Shown: positions 16,280-28,058 of the stretch, piece by piece
Layout: the number at the start of each line of letters is the position of its first letter
Numbering within the stretch: the stretch's first letter is position 1
The notes under the pieces: model-generated
Told to the model about the DNA's origin: nothing
Databases searched by the model: none
Seen by the model: the letters and a program-made list of their open reading frames with translations, nothing else
Position numbers and translations under genes: made by a program
Assembly (NCBI GenBank): GCA_032622095.1
Contig: CP136061.1
Location: 8,648,447 to 8,712,446, forward strand
Direction: 5' to 3'
DNA from: Siphonodentalium dalli
Lineage: Eukaryota; Mollusca; Scaphopoda; Gadilida; Siphonodentaliidae
Length of the DNA: 64,000 nucleotides

Positions 16280-17060
16280 AAAGTAACTTTTTGGTCAAAA
16301 CCAAAATTGGTTTTTATCAAAACCAAAATTGGTTTCATATATAAAACCAGTTTGGGTTTTGATCAAAACCAGTTGGCGCTTGGTATTTGGTTTTGATCAA
16401 AACCTAATTTGGTTACATATATGGGACAAAAGTTCAATACCAATTTGGGTTTTGAATGAAACCAATTGCTCAATACCATTTGGTTTTGATCAAAACCAAA
16501 ATTGGTTTCATATATTGATCAAGTGCTCAATACCATTTGGTTTTGATCAAAACCAAAATTGGTTTCATATATTGATCAAGTGCTCAATACCATTTGGTTT
16601 TGATCAAAACCAAAATTGGTTTCATATATTGATCAAGTGCTCAATATCATTTGGTTTTGATCAAAACCAAAATTGGTTTTATATATTGATCAAGTGCTCA
16701 ATACCATTTGGTTTTGATCAAAACCAAAATTGGTTTCATATATTGATCAAGTGCTCAATACCATTTGGTTTTGATCAAAACCAAAATTGGTTTCATATAT
16801 TGATCAAGTGCTCAATACCATTTGGTTTTGATCAAAACCAAAATTGGTTTCATATATTGATCAAGTGCTCAATACCAATTGGTTACATATATGGGACAAA
16901 CGTTCAAAACCAAATACTCTTGTTATTGGGTTTTGATCAAAACCAATTTTGGTTTTTATCAAAACCAGTTGGCGCTTGGTATTTGGTTTTGATCAAAACC
17001 TAATTTGGTTACATATATGGGACAAAGTTCAAAACCAAATTTGGTTTAAAAAAAAACCAA
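16280..17060. repeat. 57-bp minisatellite carrying the palindrome GGTTTTGATCAAAACC, 7 regular units plus degenerate edges
   Basis: TTGGTTTTGATCAAAACC starts at 16479, 16536, 16593, 16650, 16707, 16764 and 16821, exactly 57 bp apart. The edges (16280-16478 and 16880-17060) are diverged units. Because 57 is divisible by three, the array creates a spurious 224-codon ORF. Confidence 0.95.
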
Positions 17061-18490
17061 AATGTTTAAGAGTGTATGGGTGTATTCTATATATCTCATG
17101 TACATTTCCTGAGATGATTGATTGACCACGCGTTACTATTTCGTTAATGTTGTACACTGAAGAAAAACAGTAGTCAATAGGTTGGGGTTACCTCCAACAA
17201 TATACAGCGTTACCTTTTTATGTGCTATTGCCATTGTATACTTCTGTGTTTGTAATAACTATGATATAGGTCTGTTTTCGCTGCCACTCGACAACACAGA
17301 CGGACTCCCCGCTATCAAGCATGCAATGCATGTATATAATCAGTATGGGTGGATATGTGTAACATAGTGCATCTCAAGTATCACTTGGAATAATTTGTTG
17401 TGATTTCATATGTGATTAGATATAGGCATCGTAAGTTAGTAGCCACTCATGTCACCATCATATAGGTCACATGACCTTGGTGGCCATCTTAGTTTACGCA
17501 ATGTTGGCTATCTTTAATGCATATTCATGCTTATATGGGTATGTCTCCACCGCTCACTACCTCTATTGCCTACATAAAGCCTGCCTAATACACGTTACGG
17601 TCCATCAAAGCGCTTTGGGCAGCACAGGTAACGGCATTATTACACAAAGGGACTATATTTTATTTCAGAAATAAACGGAGGGTTTAATGAGGTAATGGGA
17701 TTTGGATAGCGCGAACAATTCACTAACATCATGAACGCTGAATGTTTAGGCAGCCGAGATCTATAACTACGTTGAATCCGTTGTGTATTACTTTGCGAAT
17801 TTGAAGTGTTGTCACGAAAGCTGTTTGTATTGAACCAGGTTGAGTCTTCGCTCGATGCTAGCGTATACACCAGGCAACAATGCCTGAATGGCAACATATC
17901 TTTGGCCTATCGTTATATAGGTTGTCATACTATTTTATTTAATACTGTTTCGTTTCGACAATTTAGTTGGGCAACATGAAATATCGCATTGTTTCGGAAC
18001 ATAATGATATTGGTATTGACATATACATCGGTCTAGTGTTAACGACGATTATTTGCTCAACATGTCTTATCTCCAAACATCATTGGATGTGTTCCATCAT
18101 ATTATCGCAATTTCCGATATGCGTGTACTGTGTATATGGGGAAACAGACCTACCAAAAATTCAAACTTGTTTTTCTCTGAAAATGAAAAAATGGACTTTA
18201 TAGATCTCTGGCGATGATGGGTTAACGGAGACAATCTTGACATCAACGTACATTACTATATCGTTGATAGCCCAACTAGTGTAGCGGGGACGCAGTCATT
18301 GAATGGACCTGGGCATCCAGAAACTCTGATATATGGTCCACAAATTGACCCAGAGGAAATATATGAGATCATGATGTATACAAGACATTCGATGGAAAAG
18401 ATTTATGGACCGTGCAATATTACGATTAAGAGCGTCGTGTTTCACTCGCCTCGTGATAGCCAGCTCTATTCCCAATATCATTCAAGAGGA
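17061..18490. other. No gene seen
   Basis: Short frames only, none with a recognisable domain or supported splice structure. Confidence 0.4.
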
Positions 18491-18665
18491 ACTAATATAA
18501 CACTAACCCTAACCCTAACCAATATCATCAAGAGGAACTAATATAACACTAACCCTAACCCTAACCCTAACCAATATCATTCAAGAGGAACTAATATAAC
18601 ACTAACCCTAACCCTAACCCTAACCCTAACCAATATCATTCAAGAGGAACTAATATAACACTAAC
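18490..18665. repeat. Interstitial telomere-type repeats in a composite tandem array
   Basis: A unit reading AGAGGAACTAATATAACA, then CTAACC repeats, then AATATCATTCA recurs three times with 3, 4 and then 5 CTAACC copies; a fourth unit has lost them (ACTAACAAAAAC). Internal location and short length argue against a chromosome end. Confidence 0.9.
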
Positions 18666-20173
18666 AAAAACATTCCAGACTACTGCAATCTTTAATATAT
18701 TTATCCGAAGTTCATGTAAATAAAATCTTTAACACCGAATCATTCTAATATATATGCCTTCAATATATATATATATATTCTTTATTTCCTCCATTCATGG
18801 AGATATTTAGAGAATGCATACAATCAATATAAATTATAAGAACATAAACTCACCATATTTACAGTCATCAACTAAGTGGTGAACATAAGAATTACATACT
18901 TGATTTCCATTTACAACAACCATACACATAGAAGCATTCGTACTAACAGACACACAGCTATAACATTGGAGAATTACATGCATGACTTCCATTTACAACA
19001 ATCAAAACTCCCAGAAGCATGCATACTAACAGACACACACAAAACATTGGCGAATTACATGCATGACTTCTCTTTACAACAACCGTATAGTGATATACAC
19101 ACCGAAATATTCATACTAACATTCGTTATATTTATAGACATAGACAGACGACCAGAATGGCAATGTAACGTTATCGTGTAATGGATTGAACATATGGTCA
19201 AATAGCTAACTGGCTCTCCACGACAGGCTAAATGTGATGTGTTATTATAAGGTTATATATATCTTTATATATAAAGAACTGGGACCAGAGAAATAGCATA
19301 ATCCGAGACGGCCAAGCCGGAGTTGGACCCAAATCAGGGATCTCTCTCTCTGGAAGACCCACAAACGCCAATGCCTTTGTGTGGTCTTACCGACTCGGAG
19401 CCGACCAATTCCCCAGCACCGCTCAAGTATATATATTTACTCATGTTTATTTATTTTGTCGCATCTTCGGATTCTATGGATAATATGAGTTATGTATAGT
19501 ATTATGTCAGTGTGAGGGTGTAACAGTCCAACTTTGAATATGTGCAGCAACGCTATCAAGACGAACTTGAAACATACCACTACAATATACAGTGATTTCG
19601 AGGCAATGTGTCACCGCTTGCAAAAGGTGTTGACATACGATAACGCGGACACGCTAATCCTCTTCGTCAGAATATTCAATAAAAAGGGCAGTATTAACTT
19701 TGGATAGTGACCATTCCTGATTCATAGAGACATGGCAGGAGCAATTTCAGTCCGAAGGAGAAAGTACTATGACATTGTTCATATATTACTTCACGAATCG
19801 TGGCTAATAATTATAATATCATGTAACTTTCCACAACGACGAACGAATGATTCTGACATCAGATTACGTATTATATGTTGATCAATCTTATCACATGTTG
19901 GACATTATTATAGGATCATCATTCGCCAGATACGCTAATTGATATCACGCCTCCGGCATGTCTGGACGAACGTGTATACACCCATATATAAGCATGCTTT
20001 TTCCCCAGAACGACTCAATATTCTTTCGATACCAAAATCAGCTGTACCATGCTAACTTCAACTGATTTATAGTCAGTTTGTTACCCTAATCGCCGATGTA
20101 ACAACGCAGCTTATCTACATTCACCTCTTCTGCGCTGATCGCCGATGTAAAACCACAGTACTTCTATACTTAC
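18666..20173. other. AT-rich, mostly unexplained; one GC-richer block
   Basis: 18880-19080 has diverged 60-70-bp repeats (GAATTACATGCATGACTTCC and relatives). The block 19286-19425 (GGCCAAGCCGGAGTTGGACC) is GC-richer than its surroundings and may be a dispersed element; I cannot classify it. Confidence 0.35.
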
Positions 20174-20290
20174 TTGTCTGGCACTGTTCGCCGGTGTAAC
20201 CAATCGGGCAGATACAAACATATCCTCCAGTTAACTTATTTTCACACCGCCCACCGTTTACACAAGGGCCGGAAATGCAAACACTTACAA
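20174..20290 (-). CDS. EGF-domain exon
   Basis: This 117-bp exon is bounded on the minus strand by ...CATTCCAG upstream and A|GTAAGT downstream, phase 1 at both ends, the classic symmetric EGF exon. It encodes one EGF module with six Cys: VCISGPCVNGGRC, then YVCICPIGYTGEQC. EGF modules act in extracellular adhesion or signalling proteins such as Notch and fibropellins. The first residues lack the DxxE/N calcium signature. It is the most 3' EGF exon of the minus-strand series seen here and is nearly identical to the exons at 20939 and 22657. Confidence 0.85.
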
Positions 20291-20509
20291 CTGGAATGAG
20301 AAGTGGAACAATTGTTAAAAACAATGTCACACGTAAATATCATGTATAACAAAAACATACAAAGTCACAATATTTCGATCATTGTGATGCCGGAACCTTA
20401 CGGTAATATATAACAAGCTGGATGGCTGTTAAGTGTCCAAAAAATTTTGATGGGCCGCGGAACCATTGGAGAAAACACATTTGGTAAATTGTGTAAATCA
20501 TGTTCCTTT

Positions 20510-20735
20510 ACCCTGTACCCATGCATGTGGTTATACACTTTACCCTGTACCCATGCATGTGGTTATAAACTTTACCCTGTACCCATGCATGTGGTTATAC
20601 ACTTTACCATGTACCCATGGATGTGGTTATACACTTTACCCTGTACCCATGCATGTGGTTATAAACTTTACCCTGTACCCATGCATGTGGTTATAAACTT
20701 TACCCTGTACCCATGCATGTGGTTATACACTTTCA
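20510..20735. repeat. 32-bp minisatellite, about 7 copies, in the EGF-gene intron
   Basis: ACCCTGTACCCATGCATGTG followed by GTTATAAACTTT (or ACACTTT) repeats every 32 bp. A single diverged unit at about 21240 (CACCCTGTGTATCCATACAT) in the duplicated neighbouring intron looks like the ancestral state. Confidence 0.9.
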
Positions 20736-20938
20736 ACCAGCAACCCTTACTATTTCACCTAGGTTGCATAATTACAACAAATGTCTAACAGAGCTCTATT
20801 AGTAGAATTATTACCTACTCTGTCAGCCTATCGTCAATTCAAATTTGACACTAATCGCCCGTGTGACAACTCAATGACTCTACACTCACCTCGTGTGTAC
20901 TGATTGCCGATGTAACACAACAGTACATCTATACTTAC

Positions 20939-21055
20939 TTGATTGGCACTGTTCGCCGGTGTAACCACTCGGGCAGATACAAACATACCCTCCAGTTAAC
21001 TTATTTTCACACCGCCCACCGTTTACACAAGGGTTGTAACTGCAACTATTTAGAA
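20939..21055 (-). CDS. EGF-domain exon (duplicate)
   Basis: A 117-bp phase-1 exon: minus-strand acceptor CATTCTAG, donor A|GTAAGT. It encodes six Cys in CSYNPCVNGGRC and YVCICPSGYTGEQC. The neighbouring intron sequence (ACTATTTCAC, CAGGTTACATAATTACGGCA) is also shared with the 20174 exon's flank, so exon and intron were duplicated together. It splices in phase with the other EGF exons. Confidence 0.85.
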
Positions 21056-21319
21056 CTAGAATGAGAAATTGGAACAATTGTTAAAACCCACGTGAATATC
21101 AGATATAAAAAACATAGGAAGTCGCAATATTTAGATCTATTTGATGCCAGCACCTGCCGGTAACATATAGTAAGCTGGATTAGCTGCGACAGCGAGATCA
21201 TTGCGGAAAATACTAATGGTAAATGTAAATCGTGTTATTTCACCCTGTGTATCCATACATATGATAATACACGGTCAACCAGCAATCCTTACTATTTCAC
21301 CCAGGTTACATAATTACGG

Positions 21320-22420
21320 CACATGTCTAACAGGAGGGTATCACCCCCCCCCCCCCTTCGGTACGCGGGATTCAGGGTGTTTTGAAGCCGTACGCGGGAT
21401 TCATACCCCCAAATTAACTGGTATTCGGGTTCAAGCAAAACATCTTGGGCGAAGGTTTTGATGGCGGAAAGTAATATTTTTTGCTAGTTATCTGTATGAA
21501 TGAGTGGGTAGAATAGCTTCTTGGGCATATTCGACCACCATAAACAGAGACGTGGCGACAGGGGGGATCTCACCCCCCCCCCAACTTTGGTCAAAATTTT
21601 CAACAGTTGGAAATTTCATACCTGCCAAAACATTAGTTGGAAATTTCACACCAACAATAGGTTGAAATGTTCTTGTAGTTTGATTTTCAAACAATTTATT
21701 GGGGGAATTAATTGTTTTTGGTCCAATATTTGCATATTTTCCTATTTTTTGTCAAATTTTTTGACTGAAATGGTCATCAGTTGGAAATTTTCCAACCTCA
21801 GGGGGGGGGTGATAAGTTGGAAATTTCCAACACTTGGAAATCTTGTGTCCAGGTCCCTCCCCCGTGGCCAGTAAAAACTGCTAGTTAATTGAAGAAAACA
21901 ATATTCTCATACATTTGGTCAACATTGGCATTGTCATCAGTTGTAAATTTTCCAACCTAAGTGGGGTGTCAGGTTTGAAATTTCCAACTCTAAGAATGCT
22001 TGACGCTTATAGATGCTAGGATTTTGCGATTTTCTTGTTCAGATTACAAAATTTTCGCACACCGGGACGACTATGGTTCGACTATGTCATTGTCTCTGCC
22101 CTGTGGCCAATACAGAAATGCTAATAAGTTTGTCGTGGTCTCTTGTCCCGTAGCCGTGTGCATTTGTATGGAGTTATACCACGTTTAAATATCTGAATGT
22201 TCCCATACCGGGAATATAGAACCATGGTTTGTGAAGATATAGGATATTAGGCCTAAATACTGAGGTGCAAGGGGGTGCAAATGGAATTATGCAAAACGTG
22301 TGTTCGGGCTGATTCTGACTCAAAGGAGGGGGGTGAAGTTGGAATTCCCCAAGGTGGACACCCCCCCCCCCCCCAACGGAAACCCTCTGGCCACGTCGCT
22401 GATCATGACGTATCATTAAT
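21320..22420. repeat. Poly-C-rich dispersed repeat region, including an inverted copy of hAT-interior sequence
   Basis: Runs of C or G (21344, 21570, 21800, 22362) alternate with TTGGAAATTTC-type motifs repeated at about 21605, 21635, 21780 and 21820. The part at 22140-22370 is the inverse of the hAT interior at about 11600-11900 (ATTTGCACCCC, CATGGTTCTATATATTCCCG, GCACACGGCTACGG). Confidence 0.65.
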
Positions 22421-22656
22421 GGTATCATAACGGCCTCATAACGCGACCGACATCATATTATGTCTATGTAACTTCTGCTTGTATCTGTCTGATATTAAAA
22501 CAGTCAATTTGTATGTTATTTATCGCATATTATTTCTTAACATGTATTCAGGATTCACCCCCCAAAATTAACTCGTATTCAGGATTCATCCCTCAAAATT
22601 TATATTCAATTCTTTGACACTAATCGCGGGTGACCACTCAATAATTCTACACTCAC

Positions 22657-22773
22657 CTGTTCTGCACTGGTCGCCAGTGTAACCACACGGGCAGATACAA
22701 ACATATCCTCCAGTTAACTTATTTTCACACCGCCCACCGTTATCACAAGGGTTGTAACTGCACGGATTTACAA
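22657..22773 (-). CDS. EGF-domain exon (duplicate)
   Basis: A 117-bp phase-1 exon; acceptor CATTCCAG and donor CAG|GTGAGT on the minus strand. It encodes VNPCSYNPCDNGGRC and YVCICPCGYTGDQC, which gives an extra Cys after ICP where the sister exons have Ile, Ser or Asp-side residues. That seventh Cys is unusual for an EGF fold. Otherwise nearly identical to the exons at 20174 and 20939. Confidence 0.85.
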
Positions 22774-23202
22774 CTGGAATGAGAAGTGCGAACAAATTAT
22801 TAAAACGTTCCACGTGAATATCAAATATAGCAACATTCACGCTGTGTATTTTTGCACTGGCCGCTGTTTAGACTTTACTTTAGACATATTTCATTCGTAT
22901 ATAAATATACAAAAGGGATCGGGCCACAAGTTATTTCAACTTAGGACGAGCATAAATTTATGCATATCTATGTGATATTTAAGGAAGATGTAAATATATA
23001 TTGCAAGGCTATGGGTTGGGATCACATTCATCTAAATATGGAATAAGAATCGTGAACAACAACTGTTATAAACCACGTTTCGTGTTATGCTAATGCAGTA
23101 CCTGCTAATATACTGTTGTAACATCAATAATTTGCGGTTGTCAATTATCGATAAACTGTTGCGAAGTGTAGTTGAGTTCAAAGACACCGGAAAACAAAAA
23201 CA
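22774..23202. other. Intron or intergenic, no gene seen
   Basis: AT-rich, with no recognisable element. Confidence 0.4.
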
Positions 23203-23403
23203 ATGGCGTCGCTTTTGCGGAACGATTACTTTTTTGATAGTTTAACGGAGGGCAGAAATTACTTTTGCAAGGGGAATAATGCAGAAGAACTAACAACGCA
23301 ACCTACCGACGAAGAGGAAGACGAACTAATGATGGCCATAGATATATCAGGGGCATGTCCGACAGCCGCCAATGAGATGCTGTCTCAATCTAGTATTTAT
23401 ATC
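23203..23403 (+). CDS. Possible first coding exon, unrecognised
   Basis: ATG 23203 sits in a good initiation context (ACAATGGCG) and opens a frame MASLLRNDYFFDSLTEGRNY with a later acidic patch EEEDEL. A consensus splice donor ATCA|GTAAGT occurs at 23403-23404. Codon composition looks more protein-like than the surrounding DNA. I recognise no family and find no partner exon in the window, so this could be a chance frame. Confidence 0.3.
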
Positions 23404-23433
23404 AGTAAGTTGGTAGAGGCCCAGAGTTACTAA

Positions 23434-25424
23434 ATAGTACAACGAACAGCAGCGTGACTGTCCCACAATACGAAAAATGAGATTTGATGTTCAAAAACAA
23501 CATACTCAGTGAGCATTATAAATAACGATATAATACCGGTAAATATTATAATGTCCAACTACGATATACTCAATGAGCATTATAGATTACAATATTAACG
23601 ATATAATAGCGGTAAATACCCGGAGTATACCCCTAAATAGGCTAAATGTGTGTCTATAACTTATAAGAATACACCTCCCTCGTCCTAGAGTCTCATCACG
23701 TTCATTTAATTTTCAAATGCAATTCATAAAAATAATATTAAATAAAAAATATATATAAGAAATACATCTGAGAAATAAATAACTTAAATATTAGCAAAAA
23801 TTTAATGAAATAAATTGACGTGTGCATGCGTATTCACGATATAGTCAAATAATTGATTAATTTAACATTACTGGTGTTGCTACTCACAGTCTCAGTACAG
23901 CTACCAGTGGTACAACTGCATAATATACTACAAAGATACTACTGTACATCTCGATTTCATATGAGTAAGCACAAAATTGTCTTCGAAAATGTCTTCAAAA
24001 ATCCAGAGTGCACACAAAATGACAATATGGGCTGGGCAAATGCAAATATTTAGAGGTATATAAATTTCCTCCTTTGAATATATACTTGGACAAAATAATT
24101 CATGAATAAGCACTGGAATATAGCATATCAATATTTATATAATTATAATTAATTTAAACTTAAAGGAAATTGATTACAAGGCACTCGATGTATTTATAGT
24201 TCATATCCACAATTTACATAACATAGTTTAGCCTAATGAGAATTACATCTCTATGCGTCACTGTAATTATCACGTGGTTGCCAGAATGATTCGAAGATAT
24301 AGCAAATATCCCGTGAACGGATTTTTTAAATAATTTTCAACACAAAATAAAAACCATAATATCTTTTCCCAAATTTCCCCTAATGGTTGGTGCACAATGG
24401 CTTTCCATCACAATTCCAGAATTTCCAGATGGATGAACTGGAACACTGCCCCCGCATGTTGTATTATTCTGCAAAATCTAATACGGCAAACCATATTGAC
24501 AGGTTCACACGATGGAATAAGAGCTGCAATCAACAGACATTAAAGTGATCCTCAATATTCTCGTAGCTATACACTGGTGGATGACCCGGCATTCTAATAG
24601 TAATAGTATGTTTGCGGCCGTCCTGAACAATTTGAAGAAATACGGTCTCGACAAAACGACGCACCACGATCAATCACACCAGTTAACGCTCTATCGGAGA
24701 GTGGTTGTCTGTCTGTCTGTTGTCTCAAATCTTGCATAAGTCTGATTCACAATCGTTGTACACACAATAGGAAATTACTTAGCGATTGTATTCAAGCCTG
24801 TCGCCTGTGGCATAATTATAAGAGGTCAGATGTCGCCCGTCTATACACCTTATCATTAAACGAAAGCAAATCCCGCTATATCTCCTTAGAAATGACCTTT
24901 ACAAACTGCTCAATATTGCGCAATTAATTATATACGTTTATGTCACAAATGGTATGCCTGGTTGGATATTGATATGTTATATGAAACAGACCCAACACCA
25001 ACAAAAAAATAGAAGGCTTACAACATCGAGACATGCGGTTCTGAGAGGTTCTACGAATTCGCATTGGACCAAGCCCTCGTGCTTCGGTCAAATGCAGCTA
25101 GTTTGTTCATGTAAATATTGTGTTATACATGTATGTATGCTGGACGTCTGGTGTATGTGATATACATTAAAGCTAATTCCCCATGATGTGTACACTTCTT
25201 ATAACTTCCATCATATACACGGAAAAACTTCAACTTCTACTGGACTCGGAATACACGCTCTACTAAATATATACAATCGAGCTATTTCGAAATACATTTG
25301 CATAAATTTATCAAGGCATGTGTTCACATCAGCGCTAGAGTTCGCATACAATATATCGGACCAATTTGTCGCAGCTATTTCAGCGTTCATTCCATAAAAG
25401 TTTGCACGGGACTAGTTCCATACT
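23434..25424. other. AT-rich sequence, no supportable gene
   Basis: Short ORFs only. A small duplication CAATGAGCATTATA occurs at about 23507 and 23570. Nothing else stands out. Confidence 0.4.
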
Positions 25425-26301
25425 GATCTCTTCTTAACGGGAGGCTCTTGAGTTTGCATTACAATTTCAACAGATGTAGCGTAATGGTCGGACAATCGAA
25501 GATTTGATACAGTCGGGTTCATGAAGTTCGTCTCGTCGCTAACTAAAATCGGATCTATACGGGTTTGTGTTGTTCATGTGACTCGACTGGGTTCCATAAA
25601 AACATTATGTAACTGAATTTTGCTGTGCTTTTTTGCAAGGGGCCGATCTTCTTCAACATATCACTGTTTAGGTTCCCAACTATCACCAGAGCTGGGTTAA
25701 ATTCCAGGGCAGTTTCAATTTTGTCTTCCAATTTATGCCAGTAGTCTGGCAGGCTTTCCCTTTCTGATCTATATGTCATACATAGGATACATTTTTTATT
25801 AGTCCCCACTTCAAACCATAAAATATCGTCATTAAACTCTAGCCTATCCAAACGACGGAATCCAGTTGTATTAGAAAAATACGCAATTATACCACCACCA
25901 TAGTCTGATCTATCCTTACGAATTGGAGGTTGAAAACCAGATATCGCGAGTTTTTATGATGAATAATTTTCACTGAGGTGGGTCTCAGTAAAACACAGAA
26001 TATCAAAATCATCGACATCGTCTTCGAATTTTTCAATCTTGTGCCTGATACTGCGGATATTGCAATGCAAAATTGATATGGTACTTATAGGCTGGTAAAT
26101 GGGACCAGGGTTAGGACTTATATCACCTAAAATTAAGGAAAGACATAGCAGAAGTGATGCAACAGCAAGATTATGGAAGCAAATGTTACTTGATATTCGG
26201 AACTTCCGATGTATTTTAGTTTTTTTAAGAAAGCTAACAGAAGACATGAACAGATAGTGAGCTCCGATTGCTGATCTATATACACATATATCAACTCCCA
26301 T
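25425..26301 (-). pseudogene. CR1/L2-like LINE fragment: 2A-like motif plus APE endonuclease, no reverse transcriptase
   Basis: Read on the minus strand, a hydrophobic stretch (ASLLLCLSLIL) leads into GDISPNPGP, a 2A-like ribosome-skipping motif (Ser replaces the usual Glu). The AP-endonuclease follows: ILHCNIRSIRHK, ILCFTETHL, YGGGIIAYF, CMTYRSE, VGNLNSDM (normally GDFNxD) and LRLSDHYATSVEI. It is broken by an in-frame stop at about 25951-25953 and a frame change near 25563. The fragment stops just after the SDH motif and no RT follows, the reverse of normal 5' truncation of LINEs. It is inactive. Confidence 0.85.
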
Positions 26302-26329
26302 GACTAATAATACAGTAAAATAATAGACA

Positions 26330-27785
26330 GGTTAGACCAGCAAAGCAAGAGCACCGTATATGTTGGTATATGTTTATAATGTTCCATTGATATATCTCGT
26401 CCGCATGGAGAAGAGGTGTAAGACATAGAAGAAAGCAAACATAAGAAACAATCATTTGTGAAAATACATTATAGCATTAAAAAATTGAATCAAATTCCGG
26501 ACCCCGAGTTTTATCAGGTATGTTTATAGAGTGGTGTATACTAATTACTAATATGAAATAGTAATAATAATAATACATATTTGTAAACAATTAATAGAAG
26601 CATGTCGATTACAACAACAGAGTGACTTGTGGATGTTTTCTCATTCGATACCAAATGTGTTGTCCGGATTATTAAAATGATTATGTCCGCTTTCTGTTTT
26701 CCAGTTGGATCCTATTTTTTGAATTGCCAAAAAATGTCAACTTCCTTTTCTGTATATCTTTGCAGAAAATAATGCCGCATTTTCCCGAAAAGTGCCCGAA
26801 ATGTCTTTGTAAAACATGATTTCAAGAAATAAATGGATAGAACATAATGATATGGTGTTAGTTATGTCTTTATGCCGCCTAGCCGTTCTCAAATGGTCAA
26901 CATAAAGACAAAGGCGTGTAGGATAATGCTGTTTTGAACTTCATTCTAATTTCAGCAGCTGTTCAACAATGTCACCACACCTACTGGACACAAACTCCCA
27001 AAACACAATGCCCCAATCGATCCCACAAATCGGAATACCAATATAAGGAGTTCCTTACATTAGTACACCGATCCATAAACTCGACCAAAACACAGCTCCC
27101 GGGAATCCACGTCCAGCTGTCCCTGGCCACTACAAACAAATGCTACTAGCATTACTAGCCCTATTAGTATTAGTGTATGTATCAGATCTAATTCATATTT
27201 AGAGTGGCCAAGGACTGTGAACTGTTCTATCTTATCTAAAAGTAAAAACTAATAGTAAGATTTGTTGGTGGCTAAATATTTTCCATTTTTAGCGAGTGTT
27301 CAATTTAAATATAATAAATTAAAATAAGTATGGTATACAAATTTCATGCTGACCGCACCAAAATAGTGTTATTCTAGGAGAAATACATGAACCGCAATGG
27401 GCTCACGGACCACCAATCCGGCACCAACATTACTCCTATCGGACCACCACTGGCACCGTCAATTCTGAGCCTTGGATCCTGTATACAGTAACACAATACC
27501 ACTGATGTGGCGACTGCCACAAGGACCCGCCCACAAATACAACCAGCCCCCCAGCACACCTCAATTGCACCCCATGTCTTGCCTGCAGCTATTCTCATAT
27601 ATGTATATGATATCTAGACAGCTATTCGTATTACTTATTAGTAAAATAACACTAAAAACAACAGAAATTACAGTATTGAGATTCTTTCTTTTAACCCTTT
27701 ATCCAACAAACCGGCCAAAAACTGCCAAATAAAGCTGCAACAGCCTAAATTATCTTGGGTCTGTCTCAATAAAACCATACAAATA
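26330..27785. other. No gene seen
   Basis: AT-rich; a GC-richer block at about 27400-27600 has no recognisable domain in any frame. Confidence 0.4.
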
Positions 27786-27789
27786 TGGA

Positions 27790-28058
27790 TATCATTGGAA
27801 CCGGCTCATTGACCACATTGTGATGGTGACAGTTATGCCCTGTGCCAATGCATTCTCTTGTATATGCGAGTCGACCATAGGTCGCCTCGCATATATAAGA
27901 GAATGCATTGGCATTTTTTCTTACATTCTTTAACAATTTAAAAAATTTTAATGTGTTAAGCCAATGCATTCTCTTATATATGCGAGGCGACCTATGGTCG
28001 ACTCGCATATATAAGAGAATGCATTGGCACAGGGCCGTTCTGTTGGGTAAAGGGTTAA
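27790..28058 (-). mobile_element. Double-hairpin foldback element, copy A
   Basis: Two near-perfect hairpins (27843-27912 and 27960-28028) each read CCAATGCATTCTCTTATATA ... TATATAAGAGAATGCATTGG, with centre GTCGACCATAGGTCGCC. They are separated by 47 bp of A/T. The outer ends CCCTGTG at 27838 and CACAGGG at 28029 are also inverted. Flanks including AACCGGCTC and GGGTAAAGGGTTAA match copy B in the opposite orientation. Confidence 0.9.

Noticed and set aside
16329-17003. 224-codon ORF with FGFDQNQNWFHILIKCSIP repeats
   Set aside because: Product of a 57-bp minisatellite; the period is divisible by three so the frame stays open by chance. No start context, domain or splice evidence.
18490-18665. 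Chromosome end
   Set aside because: Only 3-5 motif copies per unit, with unrelated sequence continuing for tens of kb on both sides.
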